A stretch of 64,000 nucleotides of DNA from Delphinella strobiligena (GCA_009982845.1 JAADKB010000006.1:1798001-1862000), one strand, 5' to 3'; counted from the stretch's first letter, positions 11,997 to 23,262 are shown. Notes: generated by a model from the letters alone, not told the origin. Numbers and translations are program-made.

Positions 11997-13073
11997 TCAG
12001 GCAGACACTTTCTGGATCAGGTTGTCGGTGGGACGAACTCTCTGGGCCCACTCGGCCCAGCTGCCGTCATAGACTCTCCGATTCACGTCCGGGAAGCCAG
12101 CTTCCGTCAGAGCAGCATCGATGACGGTGGCAGTGACTCCAGTGCCGCACGAGCTGATGATTGGCTTGGATGGGTCGATGCCCTTTGCCTTGAAGATCTC
12201 CTGTAGCTTTTCCTTGGGCAGAAGAGTTTTGGTCTCCGGGTCCAGCAGCTCCGGCACGGGAACGCTGAAACTGCCAGGGATGTGGCCGGAAGAGAGACCA
12301 GGACGTGGCTCAGGGTCGACACCCTTCCACCTGCCCAGGCTTCTTGCATCCAGGATCTGCACACCTTCGGCTCCCTCCTTGTTGTGGTCTTTCGCAATCT
12401 CCTTGACCTCCTCAAAGGACACGACTTTGCTGCTGTCTATGTCGGGCTCGGGGTATTTGCTATCTTCCCACTTCTCTTGCTCTCCTTGCACGACAGGGTA
12501 GCCTTCTGCAACCCAGAGCTTGTAGTTGTTAAGAATGTGCACAGACGGGTGGCCAAAGACCTGCAGTGTCCAGGCCACGCGTGGAGCGCTGAAGATACCA
12601 AGCTCCTGACTGTCGTAAACGACGACGCTATCATCACGTCGGATGCCTAGTTTGCGCAGACCTGCAGCAAAGACTGATGCATTCGGCAGCATGTGGGGAT
12701 ACGGGGAGGACGTGTCGGAAATTGCATCGAGATCAAAGAAGCTGATTTGAGTTAGTTGACTGTATTGTGTGGAGCAAATAAAGCACAAGTGAACATACCG
12801 TGCACTCGGTGGGTGGCCAGCTTTGAACACCTCATAGCCATTACGCTTCTCCGGGTCGTTTGGCAGGAACCAAGAAGCACAAAGTGGGATCACACGAGGT
12901 GAAGTCGACAAGCGGGAAGGTGCATTTTTTTTGAGTGCCTCATTTAGCTCCTCGGGTTTCACGAGGAAAGTGTCTAGCCTGTGGTATGCGCGTGCTGATG
13001 CCATTGTGCGTGGTATCGATCCTTTGGTAAGAGAAGTGGTAGGTCTGCACTGGCGGAGGAAGATGGATGCCAT
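11997..13073 (-). CDS. 3-mercaptopyruvate / thiosulfate sulfurtransferase (tandem rhodanese)
   Basis: Exons 13073-12799 and 12741-11997, 339 aa. The 57 nt intron (GTATGT...CAG) leaves the frame open if retained, but its removal gives the expected PPSARFFDLDAISD. Two rhodanese domains: the N-terminal one with the FFDLD and VVVYD strands, the C-terminal one with ILDARSLGRW, SSGHIPGS and the catalytic loop SCGTGVTAT. The CG[TS]GVTA loop points to mercaptopyruvate sulfurtransferase (Tum1/MST type), which feeds sulfur to tRNA thiolation and H2S metabolism. The arginine-rich, hydroxylated first 30 residues look like a mitochondrial targeting peptide; a second ATG at residue 24 could give a cytosolic form. 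Divergent from APC11. Confidence 0.9.
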   Translation of the reverse strand: MASIFLRQCRPTTSLTKGSIPRTMASARAYHRLDTFLVKPEELNEALKKNAPSRLSTSPRVIPLCASWFLPNDPEKRNGYEVFKAGHPPSARYVHLCFICSTQYSQLTQISFFDLDAISDTSSPYPHMLPNASVFAAGLRKLGIRRDDSVVVYDSQELGIFSAPRVAWTLQVFGHPSVHILNNYKLWVAEGYPVVQGEQEKWEDSKYPEPDIDSSKVVSFEEVKEIAKDHNKEGAEGVQILDARSLGRWKGVDPEPRPGLSSGHIPGSFSVPVPELLDPETKTLLPKEKLQEIFKAKGIDPSKPIISSCGTGVTATVIDAALTEAGFPDVNRRVYDGSWAEWAQRVRPTDNLIQKVSA

Positions 13074-13524
13074 TACTGCCAGCTAAGCCTACTAGCTTGT
13101 CACCCGCCAATTGTATCACGAGTGGAGACCCTTATGTGACGGATAGCTGTCCAACTTGAGCTGAACGAGCTTGACGGGTTGTTTCTCAAGCATCATCTTC
13201 TCAAAGATAAAAGAAAGTGGGGAATCCTCTTTAATTGAGCTCTTTGATTGGCAGAAAGTGCAGCACGCGTGCATATGCATGTCTGGCGTCATAGTTTAAG
13301 CTCCGACCACGGACCCCGGACGCGTTTGCGCGTTACAAGTACTTGCCCGGAAACAGTCTCAGGTTCCGCGTCGCGTTTGATGAGCTTGATCCCAGCTTCC
13401 AGTTGGGTTTTCGGCTGTGTCTTGGGCATATCAACAACCGCAAACAATTGTTGCCTTACTTGGCCAAGTGACAGACTGCAAATCTGTATATCCAAATATA
13501 TAAGTCCAGCAACCAATCGACAAA
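13074..13524. other. Divergent promoter region sulfurtransferase / APC11
   Basis: 451 nt between two divergent starts. It includes a CACGCGTG palindrome at 13263-13270 and a TATATAA at 13497-13503, the latter too near the APC11 ATG to be sure it is used. Confidence 0.35.
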
Positions 13525-14007
13525 ATGAAGGTCAAGATTGTCTCCTGGCACGCCGTGGCCGCATGGCGCTGGGACATGCCAGAAGATGAAGTCTGTGGTA
13601 TCTGTCGTGTACAGTTCGATGGAACTTGTCCAAAATGCAAGTTTCCAGGAGACGATTGCCCTATCAGTATGCTTGACGCTGGCAAGAACCTTCACTACTG
13701 TACATGCTGATATCGGATCTAGTCATGGGAAATTGCAACCACTCCTTTCACATGGTATGCATGCCTTCATCTCAATCATTGGTACTTCTCTACTGAATTA
13801 ATTCATGTAGCATTGTTTAGACACTTGGATCAACCAGGAGTCAAGTCAGGGAAGGTGTCCCATGTGTCGTCAAGGTACGCTGATGCAAATCTTTTGGCTT
13901 TTCGAGTCAAATGGAGCCCTGGCTTACACTTGCACCTTTTTGCAGTCTTCCAAATGAAAGGCGCAGAGGCCGGCCATGGCCAAACCCAGCACTCAATCGC
14001 CGCATGA
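13525..14007 (+). CDS. APC11: Anaphase-promoting complex subunit APC11 (RING-H2), 4 exons
   Basis: Exons 13525-13666, 13723-13754, 13811-13874 and 13946-14007, 99 aa. All three introns (56, 56 and 71 nt) have GTATGC/GTACGC donors and TAG/CAG acceptors, and phases match. The spliced protein is diagnostic: MKVKIVSWHAVAAWRWDMP, then CGICRVQFDGTCPKC, PGDDCPI, GNCNHSFHMHCL, TWINQ and GRCPMCRQ, which supply the RING-H2 zinc ligands including the extra Cys pair of APC11. It is the catalytic RING subunit of APC/C that recruits the E2 for ubiquitylation of mitotic regulators. Exon 2 is only 32 nt. The last exon (VFQMKGAEAGHG) is less conserved and could differ. Confidence 0.93.
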
Positions 14008-14198
14008 GTCTTGTTTCTACCATGTCTTGCGATCGACTCCACCAACAATTCCGTCAAGATCATACAAGCCTTTCACATGTCAGAAGCTAAAGCCAAGACA
14101 CGACTCGACGGCTTAGTCATCCCTTATCGATTGCAGATCCCGAGCTCAGCTCTGCGTTGTGTTGCCTACAGCCATCAACAAGCAGGTACGAGTACACA

Positions 14199-14966
14199 AT
14201 GTCACCACCGCCGGAATATTCCCACAGTTTCGCTCAGACCACTGGCCATCACGAAAATACATCTTCAAAGCGCCTGAGCCACATTTACCCCATCCAAGAC
14301 GTCGACGAGGATGACGATGGTAAGACTACAACAAGACATGTGCCAGCAATTACAATACTCACATAGACCATAGTCAATCACGGGGACATAGCATATCCTG
14401 AAATGCTTTCAGACGAATTAATACACCCGCCAGATTTCCGTCCATTCTTCACCCTGATCGAGGACCCGGAAAGCCGCGAGCACCATCATCCTGGCATACA
14501 CTACATCTTCAGCGACGATGACCCGGCCTTCCTCACTTCTGCCATGCTCGATAAGCTTTCTCTCCAGGATGATGAATCTCACTCTGTGCAGCCTGTCGAG
14601 CGCCTAGTCGTGCTCGACATTGGTCCCGATGGAAAGACAGTAATAGAAGCGCAAAGTCTCAGCAAGGACTGGCAGGTGTCCAACACGTCCGTCTCGCAAG
14701 CTCCATCATGGAATGAGAGTGACCAGGGCAGAAGAGAAGGCAGTCTCATGTTGACCATTTCGGGCACCGACAGCAATGAAAAAGCCATGGCTATGCAAAG
14801 AAAGGGCTTGGTGGATGGTGGCATAGGAAGGATTGAGGCTGTTGTGGCCGGCTACCAGGAGCGTCTCTCTGCCTTGGATAGGCTTATCAAGAAAGATGTC
14901 CTCGAAGCGCATGAAGAGGGACAAGGTCATAATGCTGGAGATGATGACATGACTGCTGCACAATAG
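14199..14966 (+). CDS. Uncharacterised acidic fungal protein (2 exons)
   Basis: Exons 14199-14319 and 14374-14966, 237 aa. Intron of 54 nt (GTAAGA...TAG) in phase, joining VDEDDD to VNHGDIAYPEM. The protein is hydrophilic and acidic, without membrane segments. A proline/aromatic stretch (IHPPDFRPFFTLIEDPE) and HHHPGIHYIFSDDD look conserved, and the C-terminal third is helical and charged (coiled-coil-like near IEAVVAGYQERLSALDRL). I do not recognise a family. It lies 190 nt downstream of APC11 on the same strand. Confidence 0.7.
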
Positions 14967-15245
14967 AAGCGCCGATAAGGTCACGAGTCTACCATTTCCG
15001 CGACATGTCCTAGATACCCTCAGGCCACATGCTATCCTCTGCTCTATGATCGATTAAAAGTTCATACCCGTCCGAGGTGTGTCTCCTCACGCCACAATTT
15101 CCAACACAGAGCCGCAATATATAGCTCGGAGATATGCCTGAATCTCCGTAAGCCTTGACCCTAGAAATAACCTTCCCCAACTTTTCTCCACATCCATCTT
15201 AGAAACATTTCTTCTTAGTTTCCCATTATTTCACAATCTGGAGAG

Positions 15246-15989
15246 ATGTCAACAATTCTCATAACAGGTGCCTCCTCAGGCTTGGGTCTCGCCTTCCTTC
15301 AACATTATGCATCAGACCCCACCAACAATTTGATATCCTGTGATAAAGACCCTCTGCCCTCGTCCATTTCTTCTTCTCCAGCAAATATTGCCCACCACAT
15401 TCTAAATATCGCCTCGGAATCATCCATCCAAGAATTTGCGGTGAAGATGCAGAACAAAGCAATAGACTTAGTCATTCACTCAATCGGTGTCCGAGGACTA
15501 GTCGACCACCTCCACACTTCGACACCCGGATCAGCCCAGGCAGCAGAAACACTGGAGGTTATGGATTTGAGCACGATTATGAATACATTCCAAATCAATA
15601 CCGCTGGCACATTCCTTCTTTTCCGCGCCATCCTTCCCGCTCTTCGCCTCGCCGCCACAAAGGAGGAGGGGAGCAAGAAGGCGAAAGTGGTGGTCATGTC
15701 CTCCCGTATGGGCAGTCTAGCCGCCAATACGACGGGTGCTGGGTATGCTTATCGCGCGTCGAAAGCTGCACTCAATGCTGTGGTCAAGAGTTTCAGTATC
15801 GATGTTCCGGAGGTTGTTTGGCTGCTTTGTCACCCGGGGAGGGTGGAGAGTGGATTGGTCAGGTATAAGGAGGAGGGCGCTTTCACAGCGCGGGAGAGTG
15901 TAAGAGGGATGGCGGGTATCATTGAGGGATGGGGTGTGGAGAATACGGGGAGATTTTATGATCGGTTTGGGGAGGTCATTGAATGGTGA
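15246..15989 (+). CDS. Short-chain dehydrogenase (CsgA/C-factor-like)
   Basis: Intronless, 247 aa. The cofactor motif TGASSGLG is at residues 7-14, with IHSIGVRG at the NNAG position, MSSRMGS carrying the catalytic Ser, and YAYRASKAALN with Tyr and Lys, followed by LCHPGRVESG. Size and the simple single domain fit the C-factor-like SDR branch found in many fungi. NAD(P)-dependent oxidoreductase, substrate unknown. GC rises towards the 3' end but the frame is continuous. Confidence 0.85.
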   Translation: MSTILITGASSGLGLAFLQHYASDPTNNLISCDKDPLPSSISSSPANIAHHILNIASESSIQEFAVKMQNKAIDLVIHSIGVRGLVDHLHTSTPGSAQAAETLEVMDLSTIMNTFQINTAGTFLLFRAILPALRLAATKEEGSKKAKVVVMSSRMGSLAANTTGAGYAYRASKAALNAVVKSFSIDVPEVVWLLCHPGRVESGLVRYKEEGAFTARESVRGMAGIIEGWGVENTGRFYDRFGEVIEW

Positions 15990-16903
15990 ACATGGTCGGC
16001 AGATGGGAGGTTGAGGTAATTATATTGGTGGCAAGACACGGATGCACTGTACGTATGGTGTAGAGCATTCGGGAGATGGGCATAGCATTTTACGAAGCAA
16101 TGAAAGCATGGAGATATGGACGACGGCCTGAGGTGCTATGTTTTCGTATCTACCTCGGTTGACAAGTATAATACCTCACAAGGCAGCGCAGCGATGACAA
16201 TCGATGAAGATCAGGCAAATTAAGAGGACAGTTCTTCAAGTGCGACGGGAACGGATAGCGGGTCGGGGAACGAAACGGTAAATGAAACCAAGCTAAGGTA
16301 CTACTCGTACCTTGATGATTGGGAGTCGGAGAATCGAGGCGATGCCAAGACGGCGAAGAGCGGAGTGCAGCCCGATTGATGGAATCTCTCATCTCGAGGC
16401 TCGTCACGCTGCCTGTTCCATGGCCACTGTCATGGTGAAATCCAGCCATGTATAAGATTCACTACCTACGGATGCGCCTTATTCAGCAATGTTCGGGTGC
16501 GCAATCACAGCTGATTCACATACGCTTAGACTTGGCAAATAACACAAACAACAGCCTGATGACCGACGTCAATACACCGCCGCCCAATTGCAAAACGATC
16601 ATGAACCATTGCACCGCTTTCGCTCTCGCTGACCGTCTCGCTGCCGGAATCCATAGACCCTGAAAAGACAAAGTCAACAGAAGAAGGCGATGCGATTCTA
16701 GCGATTGTGATAGACAAGCATTTCACGTAAGAAGAAAAGGTGAAAAGCATAAGGTACATGAAGTCAGCCGCTGTCGCACAATCGCTCTCACCAGTAAGGC
16801 CGGCCCCATGACTCTTTCTTGACCCGGTTTGCCCATTTTCTTTGATCTTTAAGATTGTTTGCTTTGTTCCACATGCCTCTTGTCACAATAAGCAAGCATT
16901 ATA
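15990..16903. other. Intergenic, nothing recognised
   Basis: Short frames only. Probably the 3' UTR of the SDR and the 5' region of the PIN-domain gene. Confidence 0.4.
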
Positions 16904-18407
16904 ATGGCTCACACCAAACAGCGCAATCCCACCAACAGAATGCGGCGCACACCGCAGCCGCGCCCCAAGTCGCGCGATGGCGCATGCACGCAAATGCAAA
17001 TACAAATGCAAATACAACCGCCCGTCAAGAAGGTCTTCAACTGCATAGTCGACGAGACTGCCCTCTTGGCCGGTGCTAAGAAGAGCACAAGAGATGGTAT
17101 CAGAAAGTGGATCACGAATGAACAGATCAGACTGTTCGTGCCTCTGCACAGTATGTCACTGTCCTTCAGGATCCTGCCTGCTCAAGGTCTGGACTGACTT
17201 GTGCGCAATAGCCCTCAACCAAGCCACCCGTCTCAAGGACAAGGCAGGCGGCCGAGTCAGCACCGATGCGGAGGAAGCACTTCTCTGGCTCGACGATGCC
17301 ACAACCACCGCCCCACACCTCGTCACCCTCCAGGGCGGTTACGAAAAGTTTGACACCTGGGCAGAAGTGGAGAAATTCGCTCTCCCAAAGCCGCTCTTCT
17401 CCGAAGAAGACCTCGAAGAATACGAGTATGAAGAGGAGGATGCCGCAAACGACAACCAAGGAATGACCAAGCTTGACAAACTTGACAAGCATCTCTCTAT
17501 GAGCTCCGGCGAGTCGGACGTCACCAGATCCGCCACCCCAGATTCATTGCACAGCATGCGCTCATCCATGAGCCCACTCTCTCCGCCTGAAAGCCCGGCA
17601 AAGACGGCTGCTAAACCCCATCTTCAACCTATACAAAAGCCCGCCGCCAAGGATACGTCTGTCAAGTCGCAGCCCAAAATAGATGGCAGCAAGAGCGCAT
17701 CCGATTCCGGTGTTCCGCCTCACTTTCGCTCCTTGTTTAACTATATCCTCTGGCGCGTTCAACAGGAGATTGACCCCGCTGCTGCCCTGGAGTCTTTCAT
17801 CTTCCTTTGCGACGACCCGCAAAAGGCAAAGCTGGCCCAGCGGTTTGGAATCAGAGTCAAGAGCCTGGCCGATATCAGATTTGTTGTCGCCCGTGAGGAG
17901 CGCGAATTCCGCAACCGTCAACTCGTCCAGCGCAAAGAGAATGAAAAGGCCGCCGCCGCCGCCGCTGCTGCTGCTGCCCCTGCCCCCAGCGGTAGTGGCA
18001 GACCTTCCACACGCGCCTCACCCATTGTTGCAGCTGCTTCCACCACTCCGGCTCTCGAGAAGAAAGATAGCAGTGACGATGATGGAGAGATTGTCTTCAA
18101 GCGTCCGCCAAAGGCACCTGCTGCAATGATCGCTGCTCAGCAATCGCCTCGCCCGAACCACAAAGTCATGGACCCCAACCACTTCTCCCGCAGCCCTGGT
18201 GGCCGCGGCAACGCACGCGGTGGAGGCGCGAGAGGTGGCCGCGGCACTGCCAGAGCTGTCGCTAATACTGGTGCTGGACGTGGGGAAATCGTCTCCAACA
18301 TCACCAATAGCAGCAATGGACCCATTGACCCAAACAGCTTTAGCCGTCCTCCACCGAATGGAGGTCGCTTTCGTGGTGGAGCTCGCAAATTGTTCATCCC
18401 GACTTAA
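16904..18407 (+). CDS. PIN-domain protein with RGG tail (Nmd4-like)
   Basis: Exons 16904-17150 and 17212-18407, 480 aa. The 61 nt intron (GTATGT...TAG) joins LFVPLH to TLNQATRLKD. The N-terminal part (about residues 46-165) reads as a PIN-fold: KVFNCIVDETALL, IRLFVPLHTLNQ, TDAEEALLWLDD and TWAEVEKF. Then comes an acidic, serine-rich linker, a second helical block (FRSLFNYILWRVQQEIDP), a run of ten alanines and a C-terminal GGRGNARGGGARGGRG-type RGG region, typical of RNA binding. The PIN part resembles fungal proteins related to yeast Nmd4, a nonsense-mediated decay factor; the assignment to that pathway is inference. The alanine run is encoded by GCC/GCT repeats and may vary in length between isolates. 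Confidence 0.75.
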
Positions 18408-19168
18408 CCGTCATCGAGGCCTCAATCGAGGATGGACACTTCTACTGCTATATACAAAACGCTTGAACAAAACAGGCAAGCTCGACCTACCTATTCTTGT
18501 GGCCGTTGTCGAAAACCAATAGGCGGAGATACTACTTCTCAGAAACGCCATGGACGACTGCCTTCGGAGACGGAATGGATATCAAGCATTGCAAATTGCA
18601 ATAACCCCTCGCTCAGCAGACCATGATTTGTGACGCCATGACGAAGGTGCTCAAGGAGTTTTTTACCACTTTACAGCAAAGCCGAGTCGCGCCATCAACT
18701 TCTCCAACAGAGAGACGGGAAGAACCGAGGGGATGGAAACAAGATTGTGAGTCAGTGAAGCTGAGACTGAGAGTGAGAATGTGAAAGGAGGATGATGGAG
18801 GGGAGTTTCCCATGGAGTTCTGAGGTTGAACCAGACTGTCATTACTGCTTAGTGAGATTTGATTACTTTCTTGTTACATGCACAAAATGTTATGCATTGA
18901 TTTTTCTTGATTCTTCTGTACCAAATCGCCTGTGTTACAATCACTCACTTCTGAAGACGATATTGTGATTCAGAACCCCAACACTCGACATGTCGACATT
19001 TTGCTTCTCATCGCACCTTCCTCAAGCCCCGACCACTCCGCGCCTACCAATGGCCACCGACGTCAGTCTGCTTGATCGAGACCGCATCTACTCTCTCGGC
19101 GAGTATCGTCGTATAATCGAGTAAGTCAAACCTAACCAAAGCATACCTACGCAACGACATAAATATAA
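18408..19168. other. Intergenic with possible upstream exon of the WD40 gene
   Basis: Mostly featureless. At 18990-19120 an ATG frame reads LDRDRIYSLGEYRRII and runs into a perfect GTAAGT at 19121. It may be a first exon of the WD40 gene, but its phase does not fit the acceptor near 19188 unless a weaker GTATAA donor 10 nt upstream is used. Confidence 0.3.
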
Positions 19169-22100
19169 ATGCCTGCATCCGGCGGGCAAGCCAAAGCCTC
19201 GATGGACTTACCTACGCGCCCTCGTCGAAAGCACAAGACTTTCAATTCGGGTCGTCCATTATTCAATTTTCCGACTACTCACCATCTCCTTATCACCACT
19301 CCAGGAGCTATATATGCATGGGACCATACAAACCTGAATCGTCTCTTCTCATCGTCCAAAACAGGCATTCTGGCCGCCAAAGAATCTAAAGACGGCAGCC
19401 AGTTCCTCGCCATAGCAGACCGACACGTCGTCGTACTCCATGACTGCAAGCATGATCGGGAGAATTCGTATGGTCTCGAAGCAAGCGAAAGCCCGGTCAG
19501 ATTACTGGAATATACACCGGATACTCAGAATCTCTTGCTCAGCACCAGCATTACCGGTGCCATCCAATGCTACTCGGTCGGCACAGAGCACACAGAGGAT
19601 GTGGGAAAGGAACACCCCACTCCTCCGACCGTCATGGCTGTCAGTCCGGATGGAGAGGTTATGATCTCTGCCAGTGAAAATCCCACTGTGGTATATTTGC
19701 AAGACTTAAAGAGTAGGATGCCAGCTAGACAACTACATCCCAGCGCTACTGAACAGAGTGTTGTTGTTGCTGCTTTTCACCCTGAACGTCCGAATATTTT
19801 TCTACTTGGCTTCAAAGATGGGACCGTGGTGGCTTATGATGCGATCGGGGCGAGAGAGGGCAGGACTGTTGGTGTAGACCCGAAGAATGCAAAGCAGGAT
19901 CTCGATTATGTCGTCAGGGAGATTGGCCGCTTTGATTGCCTCCACCGCGTTACCAATCGTGCATCGGCTCAGGTCACTACTTCTCCTCTTGGAAATGGTC
20001 GAGATTTGGCTGCTGCTATGGGAACACAGAGTATGGGTGTTACAAGTGCCGCCTTCTTACCTGGCTATAAGAGCAGAGCTGTCTCTGTGGGTCGAGACGG
20101 GAGATGTAGGTTGGTCGAGTTCGAGGATGGAGGCAAAGTACTGAGGACCTGGGATGTAGGACCTGGTATTGAAGGACCGCGCATCTCAACGCCACTAACT
20201 TCCGTCTCTGTACTTGGTGTCAGGGAGAAGAAAAAGAAAAACAAAGTTGACCCAATTAACGGGAATGGGGACACTCCTTTCGTGCCAGTCAAGCAAGCGG
20301 TCAATCAACAATCTAACATGGTGCAGAATCCAGACAAACAAGCAATTAGCCATATCATCGCAGTAGGGAGAATGGACGGTACAATCATCTTGTACGATGC
20401 TTTGGGCTTAAAGATGCAAGCAATTATCGTTGATCAACTTCATGACCGAATCATCAGCGTCGAATGGATGAAAGGACCGAGTCCGAGAGCTTTACCATCT
20501 GGTCCATCTCGACCTGTACATGATCTCGCATAGGAGCCATCCAATCGGTCGATCGAGTATTTGGCTGTCGAGCACGAAAGACCAAGTACCTTCCTAACTC
20601 GCCCACTGCCTGCTGTGGTCAAGGCCGACGAGCAAGTCCTAGCCTTCCAATCCTCCAAGCAAGCCAGACAGGAGCTGAAAAGGAGACCAGACAAGAGGAC
20701 GGCCGGTTTCACAATGAGAGGTGCTATGATTCCACCTGAAGAGTCCAGCACAGTTCGCCATCTCCCCAGTGCTCTCAAGACTGCTCCTCGTGTCAGATTT
20801 GCCCATGAGAGCCTGGGCATTTCGCCGGAAAAAATGAGCAACGTCGATCTGTTCTCTTCTGGTGATCTGATTCCCCTCCCGAAGCAATCGCCGATATCGC
20901 CAGCCGGAGGTGTGGCAACTTCCTCGAGATTGACATCTCGACCTCGTGTATCCAGCAAAACGTTCGTCCGCCATCCAGGTACTGAGATATTTCCAACTCC
21001 TACTACAGCAACAATATATTCATCCCCAAGTGAAGCTCCGTCATACCAGCTGCCCAGAAAGCCTCGAGCTCGACGAACGCAGCGGTACAGAAGGCAGCTA
21101 TCCGACGGTAAACTCAGTTCTACCGAGAGTGTCTTCGGTAACTCAAATGGCGAGGATGGAATACATAAAACTCGCATCAGCATAGCTACACAAACTCAGG
21201 ACTCCAACAAAACTCCTGTAAGTCGAAATAGCAGCGGCAATAGCGCTTTTTGTGCCGCTTATATGAATCGGACTGGAATATCTGGACTTGCCAGGACGAA
21301 GTATAGCTCACAAGTCAATGAAGATAAGCTAAAGAACAGTCCTCACTACAATGCTAGCCCCTCCCGGCCTCCTCTCGAACCGAGAGTAAGTGGACCCATG
21401 GGTATTACTATCAGTGTCGACGGCGGGACTAGCGCACTCATGAGCCCAGACCGTGGAATACCAGAAATCGCCCTCCAGAGAATTGATCCAAGGATGGCGT
21501 CTTCAATAACCAGATCTTCCGACCGCGATGTATGGCACACAATTACACCTGATGACTCTGACGATATGAGTCCCCGCAGACGACGTGAAATGGTGAGGGA
21601 GAGGCTGAGAGATTCGATTTCGAGACCGCTTGGTACTTCGCCCGTCAAATCGGAGGATTCGGATGTCACTGTACATACATACGCACCTCCTGGTAAAGAT
21701 CAAGACACAGCTGCAATCTTAAACATGCCAGCTTTCCGCGCCAATCTGCAACCACAAATCCCGAGCCTTACGAAGCTTTCCCCCATGGTTCCTGGATTTG
21801 ACTTATTTGTGGACCAGCCTGTATTCCCTGCGCCACTGTTCAGCACCCCAACTCGCCAATCAAGACATAGTCACGCTGTGCTCGGTACATCTGATGAGGC
21901 AATGTACACGGCTACCTCACGCATTGGTACAGATGGTACCTTTTGTCCTGCTTCAGGCGATATCCGTGGCTTTTGTCCTCGTTCTTCCTCGCTCTCTCCT
22001 CAACATCGCAATGCTTCTTCGCGTCATAAACAGCGCAGAAAGAAGAAAGACAAGGCATACGCGAAGCAGTCCTCGCCGTACGAGAGATTGAGCAAGGCGG

Positions 22101-22858
22101 CGCTCAATAATCCAGCTTTCAAGCCTTCTCCAAAGGACCGAAGGGGCCATGTATCAGGCTTTGCTGCGGCTCCACCTCCAGTCTTCGAGTGGGGCCCAAC
22201 AGTCAATGCCGAGAAGTATGCTCATGCGAAAAGCAACACACATCCAGCCCTCCGCCATCAACCAGAACCCAAAGCTGGTATTGACTTCAGCTCGATCATC
22301 GATCTCTACAGCACCAGTCTTGCCGCCAACAGCAATACATCAAGTGATGTCATGGCCAAAATCAAGGCGAACGCGAACGCCACCGTCAAAACCAACGCCC
22401 ACGACGCCATCAATCGAAGGCATGTTGCCGCAAGGAATGCAGCCTGGGCTCTTCTGGGGAAAAAGCCACTTCCACCACTACCCCATGAAAAAGAACCGAA
22501 CATAGCAGAAGCCAGAGCAGGCAAGTCTGGCGTCAAGCGTGCCAACGCGCAATCTTTCGATGGTGGAAACACTGCGAAGGAAGATGAAGGAGCAGATGCC
22601 GCACAGCAGGGCAATTCGAAAGGAGATATGCTATTGGTGCATCCCGGCATCGGCACCAAAGACCGGAAGTTTGTCGAGGTACTGTCGACTCCCACAGTAA
22701 CCGAAAGAAGAGAGGACGGCAAAGCAAAAGACAAGCCGGAGAGATGCGGAAATTGCAGGATATTACTTAAAAGCAAGAGGGAGTTGCAGGAGGAGGTTCA
22801 TACCTTGAGAGGTGAGATTGTTGCTCTGAGGAGGATTGTTGATAGAGGCGGGCGATGA
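19169..22858 (+). pseudogene. WD40-repeat protein with C-terminal coiled coil, interrupted by in-frame TAG
   Basis: One frame stays open from 19169 to 22858 except for a single TAG at 20531-20533: 454 codons before it, 774 after. The first part is a beta-propeller: FNFPTTHHLLITTPGAIYAW, GSQFLAIADRHVVVLHD, VMAVSPDGEVMISASE, VAAFHPERPNIFLLGFKDG, TSAAFLPGYKSRAVSVGRDG, IIAVGRMDGTIILYD and RIISVEWMKGPSPR. The second part is long, basic, disordered and ends in CGNCRILLKSKRELQEEVHT followed by a leucine heptad, as in fungal NEDD1-type gamma-tubulin-associated WD40 proteins (family link is inference). No intron with legal splice sites and phase removes the TAG. So this is a recent nonsense allele, a readthrough gene or a base error. 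The start could be 19169, 19202 or an upstream exon. Confidence 0.75.
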
Positions 22859-23166
22859 GGTTGGTGAGCGAGTCTTACCTTGCGTTGTATTCACAGTCCA
22901 TTTCTCCCCCGTCGAGCTATTGTGGGTCATCCTCGAATTACTCGGTGGAAATGACAGACCTACTACCCACGCCTGATTCTCTTGTATTCGGCAAATGCTT
23001 CACTAAAGACCTCATTACTAGTCCAGAACGGAAAAGAAAAATAGTAGAAAGTATACAGACAGTACGAGCAATAAAGGTAAGACCAAGACTGCTTGCTTGC
23101 TTATTACTTGCTTGCTGACTTGTTTCCAAGGTCCATGTTCATTCAGCAAGCAAGCAAGCAAAAGAA
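22859..23166. other. Intergenic with AAGC/GCTT inverted repeat
   Basis: The only structure is the tetranucleotide inverted repeat annotated at 23088-23163. Confidence 0.5.
23088..23163. repeat. Inverted repeat of GCTT/AAGC tetranucleotides
   Basis: TTGCTTGCTGA at 23108-23118 pairs perfectly with TCAGCAAGCAA at 23143-23153 across 24 nt. Both arms continue in GCTT or AAGC repeats. It lies 4 nt downstream of the 3' end of tRNA-Val (minus strand), so it may form a hairpin in the tRNA trailer or act in DNA. Confidence 0.6.
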
Positions 23167-23262
23167 TGATTCCGCCCGGGTTCGAACCGGGGACCGCCTG
23201 TGCACGAAACATCGGACTTGATATTGTTAGACAGAAGTGATAACCAACTACACCACAGAACC
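23167..23262 (-). tRNA. tRNA-Val(AAC) with 22-nt intron
   Basis: Read on the minus strand: acceptor GGTTCTG pairs with CGGAATC (two GU pairs), discriminator A. D-arm TGGTGTAGTTGGTTATCA, anticodon stem TCTGT/ACAGG, loop C-T-AAC-A interrupted after position 37 by 22 nt, T-arm CCCGG-TTCGAAC-CCGGG. The body matches eukaryotic tRNA-Val; A34 would be inosine. CCA is not encoded. Confidence 0.93.

Noticed and set aside
13497..13503. TATATAA as APC11 TATA box
   Set aside because: Only 22 nt before the ATG, so transcription would start at or after the start codon.
20481..20580. Intron that would remove the TAG in the WD40 gene
   Set aside because: All GT...AG pairs tried either change frame or are shorter than 45 nt with no branch-site-like sequence.
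20440..21183. 247-codon minus-strand frame over the WD40 gene
   Set aside because: Shadow of the sense frame; no family similarity.
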